This document shows, piece after piece, positions 6,179 through 12,052 of a stretch of DNA of 12,052 nt. The stretch is from Cetobacterium sp. UBA6069. Lineage in GTDB: Bacteria > Fusobacteriota > Fusobacteriia > Fusobacteriales > Fusobacteriaceae. The stretch covers positions 1 to 12,052 of the forward strand of contig DIXX01000020.1 in assembly GCA_002428805.1 (NCBI GenBank). The letters run 5' to 3'. The notes beneath the pieces were generated by a model. It searched no databases and was not told the origin of the DNA. It saw nothing but the letters and a program-made list of their open reading frames with translations. Made by a program: the position numbers and the translations under genes. The first letter of the stretch is position 1. Each line of letters begins with the position of its first letter.

Positions 6179-6553
6179 ATGGGATACAAAAAATCATTTT
6201 CAGAGGTAGATTCTAAATATTGGGGAGAGTATAAAGTTAGAATGTCTAAAGCACAAGGAGTTGAAGAGGTAAAAAAAATATTTTCAATGGTGGTAGCGGA
6301 GATGGTAAAAGAGATTGAACCGAACCTAGATCCTGTATATGGAGAGTTTAGTGGTGATTTCGAAATCGATATAAATAGTGAAGTAAAGTATAAAGTAGCT
6401 TCAAAAATAGCTGATGATTCAGTTTATAAAGAGTTGGTAGAAAATTCTGACTTACCAGCAATTCTTGAAAAATATGCAGAAATGGCAGTGAATAAAAAGA
6501 CTCATCTTTTATCAAAAGAGGGTACAGAAAATGGGAAAAAAATAATTCATTAA
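6179..6553 (+). CDS. Hypothetical soluble protein, 124 residues
   Basis: I do not recognise this protein. It has no signal peptide, no membrane segment and no cysteine. It looks mostly alpha-helical and carries many charged residues, with Lys and Glu dominating. Distinct stretches are FSEVDSKYWGEYK near the start, an amphipathic helix VEEVKKIFSMVVAEMVKEIE (about 28-47), an acidic FSGDFEIDINSE segment (about 58-69) and a charged C-terminal tail. The coding region is convincing: GAGGAGG (6167-6173) lies five bases before the ATG, a promoter-like pair precedes it, and its TAA stop lies inside the long palindromic terminator. It is a single gene facing the pectin operon tail to tail. A small cytoplasmic protein is all that can be claimed. 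Confidence 0.75.
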   Translation: MGYKKSFSEVDSKYWGEYKVRMSKAQGVEEVKKIFSMVVAEMVKEIEPNLDPVYGEFSGDFEIDINSEVKYKVASKIADDSVYKELVENSDLPAILEKYAEMAVNKKTHLLSKEGTENGKKIIH

Positions 6554-6589
6554 AATAAAAACCCCTCGTGCGAGGGGTTTTTATTTTAA
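6550..6589. terminator. Long bidirectional palindromic terminator
   Basis: Two perfect 19-base arms (6550-6568 and 6571-6589, GC core CCCCTCG/CGAGGGG) are separated by TG, with A-tracts on one side and T-tracts on the other. It ends the plus-strand hypothetical gene, whose stop codon at 6551-6553 lies in the left arm, and closes the minus-strand pectin operon about 30 bases after the porin stop codon. Confidence 0.95.
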
Positions 6590-6617
6590 AAGCGGGAATT
6601 TTACGAAAAAAATTATA

Positions 6618-7565
6618 CTAGAATGATTTTCTTAAACCAAGTTTGTAGAACATTCTATCTTTGTCAGGAGATGAACTTCCATTATATGCTTCTTGCATAG
6701 CTGTTTGCCAGTAAACTTCACCAACAAAAGTTAAAGTAGGATCGATTTTATAATTGAATGTCGTTCCAAGTCTTGTCTCATTTTTATCTCTTGTATCCTT
6801 GTATGTTTTGCTATTTTTTTTGATATCTTCCTCGTTGTAATGAAGATCAAATCTTGCAAATGGATTAATAGCTAATTTGCTAGTAGCGTTCCAGTTGTAT
6901 CCAACTCTAAGTTGCCAACGGATGTATTCAGAAGAATCTTCAGAGTATTTATATTCGTTGTAGATAGAAGCCCAAACAGAGTCTTTATTAGGTAATCTAT
7001 GTCTAATTCCAAGTAATTGAACCTCTTGGTACCAATCGCTATTATATGTTTCAGAACCAACTTCTCCTAATCTTGATTTTTTATCAACCTCAGCAAAAAC
7101 AGGTCCAGTAAATCCACTTAGATATAGATTTGTTGTATCAGATAGTTTATAAGTCATATCTGGGAAAAATCTTAATCCTAAAGTTCTTTTTGCTTGACTA
7201 CTAGAACTATTATCGTTTATATCCCACTGCTCATATCTAAATCCAACTTTTGGAGATAGAGTGAAGTTTCCATTATTGTATTTATAACCACTTGCAAACA
7301 TCTCAAATCTATCTCTTTTTGTTTTAAATCTTGCATTTGTTCCTTCTGCTCTTTCTTTTCCATATTGATCTTGATAAAGATACTTAAAATCAAGTTTTAA
7401 AGCGGAATTTTTAGGTGTAATACTTCCACTTACATAAGGCATAAATACATCTGAGGTATTGTACTTACTATCATATTGCTCATTTTCGAAACCGAACTCG
7501 ATTGTGTGTGCAAATGCACCTACAGATAAAATACTAGCTAATAATAAAATAATTTTTTTGGACAT
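6618..7565 (-). CDS. KdgM-like outer-membrane porin for acidic oligosaccharides
   Basis: This 315-residue exported beta-barrel protein would admit oligogalacturonides through the outer membrane. A signal peptide with probable cleavage GAFA|H near residue 19 is followed by alternating polar/aromatic strands throughout, such as FGFENEQYD, LKLDFKYLY, LSPKVGFRYEQWD, WQLRVGYNWN and LTFVGEVYWQ. The chain ends with a terminal phenylalanine (YKLGLRKSF), the classic barrel-assembly signal. Strands are rich in Arg and Lys, as expected for a pore selective for uronates. KdgM proteins as I recall are nearer 230 residues, so this is longer and could be a distinct subgroup. GGGGGAG lies six to seven bases before the ATG. 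It is the last gene of the operon. The pectin assignment leans on the neighbouring PL2 lyase and binding proteins; a general porin remains possible. Confidence 0.75.
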   Translation of the reverse strand: MSKKIILLLASILSVGAFAHTIEFGFENEQYDSKYNTSDVFMPYVSGSITPKNSALKLDFKYLYQDQYGKERAEGTNARFKTKRDRFEMFASGYKYNNGNFTLSPKVGFRYEQWDINDNSSSSQAKRTLGLRFFPDMTYKLSDTTNLYLSGFTGPVFAEVDKKSRLGEVGSETYNSDWYQEVQLLGIRHRLPNKDSVWASIYNEYKYSEDSSEYIRWQLRVGYNWNATSKLAINPFARFDLHYNEEDIKKNSKTYKDTRDKNETRLGTTFNYKIDPTLTFVGEVYWQTAMQEAYNGSSSPDKDRMFYKLGLRKSF

Positions 7566-7629
7566 TTAAGTCTCCCCCTTTTTATTTTAATGAAAACTAA
7601 ATAGTTAATCTTGTTTTAATCTTTTTTAT

Positions 7630-8472
7630 CTATATGTTTGATTCATTTATAAACTTAACACACTCTTTAGCTGTTTCAGGTGTTGAATTTTCAAGAAGAA
7701 TATCAACATCTAAATTATATTTTTTTATACACTCTAAAAGAGTTTTTATATCAAAGTTTCCATGACCAATAGGAACGACTTTAAGACGATTATCCTCTAC
7801 TAAGAAATCCTTTAAATGGATAATCTGAATTTTGTCAGAGAAAAGCTCAAAAGCTTTCTCGATAATCTCTTTTTGGTTTTGGAAATTTGTAATATCTAAA
7901 TAGTTAGTTGGATCAAATATAACCTTTAGATTTTCAGAGGGAACAGCTTTTAGAGCTAAGTCCATCTTTTCAGGAGTACAGATAATATCTTTTTTAACTC
8001 CTTCAATACCAACAAACGTACCAGTTTTTTCAGCATGACTAACAATCTCTTTTAAAGTATCTAAGAAAGTATTAAATGCTTCCTCAGTGTCATTTAAAGG
8101 TGTGTAAGTATAGTCAGTTGTTAGACAACCAGTTTCAGTTCCAACAATACAGTTGTCAAAATTTTTAGAAAACTCAAGGTGATATTTAAATTTCTCAATA
8201 TCAGCATATCTTTTTTCTCTATCTGGATTTCCCATATTGATATAGCAACCTAAAACAGAAAGTCTAACTTTTTCTTTAGTTAGATTATTTTTTAAAAAAC
8301 CAGCTAAATCAGTATTAAGATTTTCTTTTGAAACTTTAAAATTAATAAAAGATTTCCCCAAAGCTAGTTGCATACATTGTCCATCAAGTGATGTTATTTT
8401 TTTTAAAAGTGATGAGAAATCCTCTAAATTGTAGTTTCCCATATCGTGAGCTCTAATTCCCACTTTCATCAT
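7630..8472 (-). CDS. Sugar phosphate isomerase/epimerase-like TIM-barrel protein
   Basis: This 280-residue cytoplasmic protein belongs to the AP-endonuclease-2/xylose-isomerase-like TIM-barrel family. A divalent metal site of the family type is visible: E157 in FVGIEG, D187 in VIFDPTNY, H219 in IIHLKDF and E261 in ILLENS. GTETG (111-115) is another typical strand end. Members isomerise or epimerise ketoses and related sugars, and some are dehydratases. Within a pectin operon it may act on a galacturonate-derived keto sugar such as 5-keto-4-deoxyuronate, a step done by KduI in other bacteria, but that is inference. AGGAG sits nine bases before the first ATG, and a second ATG follows at once. 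The TAG stop of the lyase gene upstream overlaps this ribosome binding site, suggesting translational coupling. Confidence 0.8.
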   Translation of the reverse strand: MMKVGIRAHDMGNYNLEDFSSLLKKITSLDGQCMQLALGKSFINFKVSKENLNTDLAGFLKNNLTKEKVRLSVLGCYINMGNPDREKRYADIEKFKYHLEFSKNFDNCIVGTETGCLTTDYTYTPLNDTEEAFNTFLDTLKEIVSHAEKTGTFVGIEGVKKDIICTPEKMDLALKAVPSENLKVIFDPTNYLDITNFQNQKEIIEKAFELFSDKIQIIHLKDFLVEDNRLKVVPIGHGNFDIKTLLECIKKYNLDVDILLENSTPETAKECVKFINESNI

Positions 8473-8483
8473 AATTGTTTCTC

Positions 8484-10184
8484 CTAAATCGTTTTTTTAT
8501 AAATTACATTTTTGTCATATACAGAGTTTCCTTCAATATGTTCACCGTGGATATATCCACCACTTGTGATATATTTAGGAATAGAGTTTTCTTTTCCCTT
8601 TAAAGTGGCATCTAGAGTAACTAGAGCTAGTGCTTCAGGTGAATCAACTCTAGAATTTAAGTAGTTTGTACTTTCAACAAAGTACCCGTTCTTAAATTTA
8701 GAACTTACGATATTATCTCCGATAACTCTTGCCATTTTCAAATAGCTATCATTTTTTGTGATGCTGTAAAGGTCAGTCATTAAGAAAATAGCGTAAGGTG
8801 ATGCATTTTTTGTATTTAAATCAAGGTTGATATTTTTTCCATCAGGAGTTCCAATATCTCCTAAATTAAATGTTTTATTGACCATTCCTCTAGCGAAACT
8901 CCAAAGATCATTATCTTTAGAAACCTCATAAGACCGAATAAGTGCTAAAGGATATTCTTCAGTTGTTGGTTTTGTTCTAGTAAGCTTAGAACCTTTTTTA
9001 CCATAGTATCCATCTCTAACTAAAACATAATCTGTTAAATCAGTTCCATCGTTCCATACAGGTTTAATCTCTCCAGTCTCAAAGTCAAAAGCAACTTTGT
9101 AGAAGTTTTTAAGAGTGTCAACAGACCAATTTAATAGATCTTTATCCCCAGTTTTTTTATAGATTTCAGTTAAAACTAGAGCGTTATCAACAACTATAGC
9201 TTTGGCATTTCCTTTAAACAAGGCATTTCCCTCTTTTGCTATATCACCAAACTCAGGACCGAATTGTCTAGAAGCTCTATCACCAAACTTAGAGTTTGTA
9301 TCAGAGTCAGATTTCGGTGGCCATTCTCTTTGTTTTGGAGAAGAGAATTGGTATACAGGTGCTCCAGTTTTAGGATTTTTAGCAAGTTCAAATTGTTTTA
9401 AAAGAGTTTTTGCCCAATTAATCATATATGGATTATTTTCAAAGTTGTTTAAAGTATAAGCTGAGTAAACTAAATCAGAAGCTGCATTTATAAATGTTAG
9501 TCCTTTTGTTTCTGGTAAGATAGGTAGCTTAGACGGATCAACAATATCTTTAGGAATATTGTTTTTAAAGATATCCTTGTCTAGATTTTTACTATAACTT
9601 CCATGTCTTCCCATATCAAGAGTTTTCCAATCTTCTACATGAGCATTCCAAAAAGCTGTGATATATTGTTTTGTGTTCTCAGGGTTAACTTCATATAAAA
9701 AATCATAATAAGGGAAGTGATTTTTTAGTTCATGAACTTGGTTTTTATCTTGTGGACCTTCCAGTTTTAGGGTATCCAAGTTAACAAATCTATGACCTCC
9801 CCAGTAGTAAAGACCATTTTTATCAGTAAAATTATTTAAAAAATATTTTGTCATATCAACTGCTGTGTTTTTATATTTTGAATCCCCAGTAACCTCAGAT
9901 AAACTTATAAGTGTTCTTAAAAAGTTTTGTTGATTTGCAAAATTTGATATTTTAACTTTATCTCCATTTGGATATATCCATTCAACAGGTTCTTTAGTTA
10001 AAATATTTATTCCATCAGCAAGTAATGGAGTTGGATTTGTTTTACTTTTACCATCTTTTAAAATATTGCTATAAAATGTTTCAACACTTTCTAATCTAAT
10101 TTTGTCATTTTGTGAGTACTCCACTTTTGCGAGGGCTAAAGTTGTTAGCCCTAGAAAAAGTGAAAGCTTTAAAGCTTTTGTCAT
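8484..10184 (-). CDS. Exported family PL2 pectate (exo-polygalacturonate) lyase
   Basis: This 566-residue enzyme should release unsaturated digalacturonate from polygalacturonate or its oligomers by beta-elimination in the periplasm. A signal peptide with probable cleavage ALA|K is at residues 1-19. The rest reads as a helical (alpha/alpha)-barrel with no beta-helix repeats. In the characterised Yersinia PL2 enzyme, as I recall, His109, Glu130 and His172 bind the metal and Arg171 is the base. Here H131, E152, R193 and H194 keep exactly the same spacing (WGGHRF, VHELKN, GRHGSY). Length fits the family (about 540-570). PL2 enzymes occur as periplasmic and cytoplasmic forms, and this one is exported. 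It lies 14 bases after the binding-protein gene, whose TAG stop is fused to the TAGGAGG ribosome binding site, and 11 bases before the isomerase gene. Confidence 0.85.
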   Translation of the reverse strand: MTKALKLSLFLGLTTLALAKVEYSQNDKIRLESVETFYSNILKDGKSKTNPTPLLADGINILTKEPVEWIYPNGDKVKISNFANQQNFLRTLISLSEVTGDSKYKNTAVDMTKYFLNNFTDKNGLYYWGGHRFVNLDTLKLEGPQDKNQVHELKNHFPYYDFLYEVNPENTKQYITAFWNAHVEDWKTLDMGRHGSYSKNLDKDIFKNNIPKDIVDPSKLPILPETKGLTFINAASDLVYSAYTLNNFENNPYMINWAKTLLKQFELAKNPKTGAPVYQFSSPKQREWPPKSDSDTNSKFGDRASRQFGPEFGDIAKEGNALFKGNAKAIVVDNALVLTEIYKKTGDKDLLNWSVDTLKNFYKVAFDFETGEIKPVWNDGTDLTDYVLVRDGYYGKKGSKLTRTKPTTEEYPLALIRSYEVSKDNDLWSFARGMVNKTFNLGDIGTPDGKNINLDLNTKNASPYAIFLMTDLYSITKNDSYLKMARVIGDNIVSSKFKNGYFVESTNYLNSRVDSPEALALVTLDATLKGKENSIPKYITSGGYIHGEHIEGNSVYDKNVIYKKTI

Positions 10185-10198
10185 ATTTTAATTTCCTC

Positions 10199-11497
10199 CT
10201 AATTATTTTCTTTTAAGAAATTATTTGTTACAGAAATTAATTGATTAGCAGCTTCTTCAGAAGAAAGTTGATTATATCCTAGCTTATCAACAATATCTTT
10301 AAGAGATGCGTGGAGCTGTTTATGTTCAAATAAAGGATGAATTCCTTTACCTGCAAATTCAATAACTTTATTATTAGCTTCTGAAATAAATGGATCTAAT
10401 AGATTATTAGCCTTCAAAGTAGAGATAGCTGAAGCATTAGCAGGTATTCCTCTAGATACATCAAGAATTTTAACTGCTTCAGGATCAGAAACTAAGAAGT
10501 TTAGTAGTTGAGCAGTTTCTTTAGGATGTTTAGTATTTTTATTTATTGCTAAAGCCATTGACACCTTTGAAAAACCAGATTTATGTGGTCCGAAGTCTTT
10601 TGGAAACTCTCCAACAACTAATTCTTGTCCTTTTTCCAATGAATCTCTCCATTTTAGAGAGGCACTATCCCATTCATAAGTTCCACCAAATTTTCCAACA
10701 ATCCAACTAGGGTGTTGATCGAGTTGGATATTTCCAGCAGCAGCTCTATCCTCTAAAGATGGGATAGTTTTTGTGTTTACTAAATTAAGGTAAAAATCAG
10801 CTGCATTTTTTACTTGTTCTGACGTATATGCTACTGCATTATCAACAATAAATGGTTTTCCAGTTTCTTGCTCTAACTTATAAAGCATAAGAAGAAGAGC
10901 TCCATAGTAATCAGTTTCAAATCCAAAATAATCGTTTCCAAGTTTTTCTTTCATAATTTTTGTAGAACTGATAATATCGTCAAAACTTTTAGGTAGAGCT
11001 AGGCCAGCTTTATCATAAGTAGTTTTATTGTAAAGAAAAACTCTTCCAGCTACTCCATAAGGAATAGCATTTAATTTTCCATTAACGATACATTGCTCTA
11101 AGATGTTTTTATCATACTGATTCAAATCGATGGTAGAGTTAAGATCATTAAGGTTGTAGAAGCCATCTCCGTTTTTAGAGAAAATATTTATCCAGTTCCA
11201 GTTAATTTGCATAAGATCTGGAGCCATATTTCCTGCCATTTGAGTAGTTATTTTTTCTTGCCAACCCTGCCAACCACCATATTCAGATTTTATTTTTATA
11301 TTAGGATACTTTTGTTCAAATAGTTTTAAAGCTTCTAAAGTCTTTTTATGTCTATCATCTCCTCCCCACCAAGAAACTCTTAAGGTAACTTCTTGATTGA
11401 TAGTGGGATTAGAGGTAGTATTTTCTTTATCTTTATTACAAGCTGTGAAAGCTGAAAAAGCTGTTAACGATAGAAAAATTGCTTTTTTATAACTCAT
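10199..11497 (-). CDS. TogB-like ABC transporter sugar-binding lipoprotein
   Basis: This 432-residue family 1 solute-binding protein (SBP_bac_1) would deliver oligogalacturonides to an ABC importer. Its N-terminus is a lipoprotein signal with lipobox FTAC and the lipidated cysteine at residue 20. The mature start VTLRVSWWGGDDRHKKTLEA and the stretches GWQGWQEKITTQMAG, PDLMQINWNWI and FSKNGDGFYNL closely resemble the oligogalacturonide-binding TogB group. The C-terminal half is strongly similar to the partial protein upstream. AAGGAGAAGG lies a few bases before the ATG. It sits 27 bases after that paralogue and 14 before the PL2 lyase. No permease or ATPase genes are in the window, and they would be expected beyond the right edge. 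Substrate assignment comes mainly from operon context and resemblance. Confidence 0.88.
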   Translation of the reverse strand: MSYKKAIFLSLTAFSAFTACNKDKENTTSNPTINQEVTLRVSWWGGDDRHKKTLEALKLFEQKYPNIKIKSEYGGWQGWQEKITTQMAGNMAPDLMQINWNWINIFSKNGDGFYNLNDLNSTIDLNQYDKNILEQCIVNGKLNAIPYGVAGRVFLYNKTTYDKAGLALPKSFDDIISSTKIMKEKLGNDYFGFETDYYGALLLMLYKLEQETGKPFIVDNAVAYTSEQVKNAADFYLNLVNTKTIPSLEDRAAAGNIQLDQHPSWIVGKFGGTYEWDSASLKWRDSLEKGQELVVGEFPKDFGPHKSGFSKVSMALAINKNTKHPKETAQLLNFLVSDPEAVKILDVSRGIPANASAISTLKANNLLDPFISEANNKVIEFAGKGIHPLFEHKQLHASLKDIVDKLGYNQLSSEEAANQLISVTNNFLKENN

Positions 11498-11686
11498 AGA
11501 CCTTCTCCTTATAAATAAAATTTCTTATTGATTTTCTGATAAAAATTGATTAGTTGTTGAAATTATATCTTTAGCTGTTTGTTCAATTGATGATTTACCA
11601 TATCCAAGACTTTCAATAACTCCTCTTAAGTCAGTATTTAATTTTTTATGTTCAAACAGAGGATGAATTCCTTTACCTGCAAATTC
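10335..11686. repeat. Direct DNA repeat between the two binding-protein genes
   Basis: The block at 10335-10360 (beginning ggatgaattcctttacctgc) occurs identically at 11661-11686, 26 bases long and about 1.3 kb apart, with further near-identical sequence on both sides. It encodes the EFAGKGIHP region of both binding proteins. It is the most conserved part of the tandem duplication, not a mobile element. Confidence 0.85.
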
Positions 11687-12052
11687 TTTAACTGCATTAT
11701 TAGCTTCAAAAGCTAATCCTGTAAGTTGTCCACTTCCTTCTAAAGTAGCTACTGCTGAACTGTTAGATGGGATACCTCTAGAAGTTCCTAAGATTTTAAC
11801 AGCTTCAGGATCAGTAGTTAAGAACTCTATAAGAGTAGCGGCTTCCTTAGGGTTTTTAGTGTTTTTCTTTATAGCAAAAGCCATAGAAACTTTATTGAAA
11901 GCTGATTTATTAGGTCCAAATTCTGTTGGGAAATCAGCAAGAACAAGTTTTTGATTTCCTTCAAGAGCATCTTGCCATTTTTGAGCTGAACTATCCCATT
12001 CATAAGTTCCAGCATATTTTCCTTGGATCCAGCTCGGATGTTGATCTAAAGG
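11525..12052 (-). CDS. Second TogB-like sugar-binding protein, partial (start beyond right edge)
   Basis: The last 175 codons of a second family 1 solute-binding protein are in the window, and the frame is open to the edge. Reading starts PLDQHPSWIQGKYAGTYEWD and continues through FGPNKSAFNKVSMAFA and FAGKGIHPLFEHK. It aligns almost without gaps with the C-terminal half of the complete paralogue just downstream (about 60% identical by eye), and the last shared region is the most conserved. An internal ATG at 11884 is not the real start, because the family homology continues upstream of it. The N-terminus, the lipobox and any promoter of the operon lie outside the window. The pair looks like a tandem gene duplication. 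Confidence 0.92.
   Translation of the reverse strand, partial: PLDQHPSWIQGKYAGTYEWDSSAQKWQDALEGNQKLVLADFPTEFGPNKSAFNKVSMAFAIKKNTKNPKEAATLIEFLTTDPEAVKILGTSRGIPSNSSAVATLEGSGQLTGLAFEANNAVKEFAGKGIHPLFEHKKLNTDLRGVIESLGYGKSSIEQTAKDIISTTNQFLSENQ

Noticed and set aside
6872..7060. Second minus-strand frame inside the porin gene
   Set aside because: It overlaps the porin in another frame, and the porin frame has the signal peptide and terminal Phe.
9202..9459. Plus-strand open frame inside the PL2 lyase gene
   Set aside because: It is antisense to a conserved lyase region and has no ribosome binding site of note.
10160..10180. AAAGCTTT direct repeat at the start of the PL2 gene
   Set aside because: It is a short repeat within signal-peptide codons (KALKL) with no sign of phase variation or other function.

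Overview
The window is very AT-rich and gene-dense. It has short intergenic gaps, strong GGAGG-type ribosome binding sites and many rho-independent terminators. Outer-membrane, periplasmic and lipoprotein genes show a diderm cell, and the base composition and protein style fit a member of the Fusobacteriota (Cetobacterium/Fusobacterium/Ilyobacter-like). The phylum assignment is an inference from style, not a database match.

Left part (1-2004, + strand): a CspA-type cold-shock gene with its terminator, a sodium:alanine/glycine (AGCS) symporter whose promoter carries a perfect 10-bp inverted repeat, and a tRNA-Arg(UCG) with its own promoter and terminator. Middle part (1987-6589): on the minus strand, a DUF218/YdcF-like membrane protein, an AEC-family transporter paired with a YbaK-type aminoacyl-tRNA deacylase, and a Dph6-like PP-loop ATPase followed directly by a 5'-deleted remnant of a GltS sodium/glutamate symporter. 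On the plus strand there are two small genes of unknown function, one for an exported protein and one for a soluble acidic protein.

Right part (6618-12052, all minus strand, one operon read from right to left): the end of a sugar-binding lipoprotein gene (cut by the window edge), a second full paralogue of it, an exported family PL2 pectate (exo-polygalacturonate) lyase, a TIM-barrel sugar isomerase/epimerase-like protein, and a KdgM-like outer-membrane porin. The operon closes on a 40-bp palindromic terminator. Together these form a pectin-oligomer uptake system. The porin would admit oligogalacturonides to the periplasm, the PL2 lyase would cut them to unsaturated disaccharides, TogB-like binding proteins would hand them to an ABC importer whose permeases presumably lie beyond the right edge, and the isomerase would act on a released uronate-derived sugar in the cytoplasm. 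The PL2 assignment rests on a His/Glu/Arg-His residue pattern with the spacing I recall for the characterised Yersinia enzyme. The main points for follow-up are this locus in an apparent fusobacterium, the unassigned isomerase, the tandem binding proteins, the gltS deletion scar and the palindrome in the AGCS promoter.
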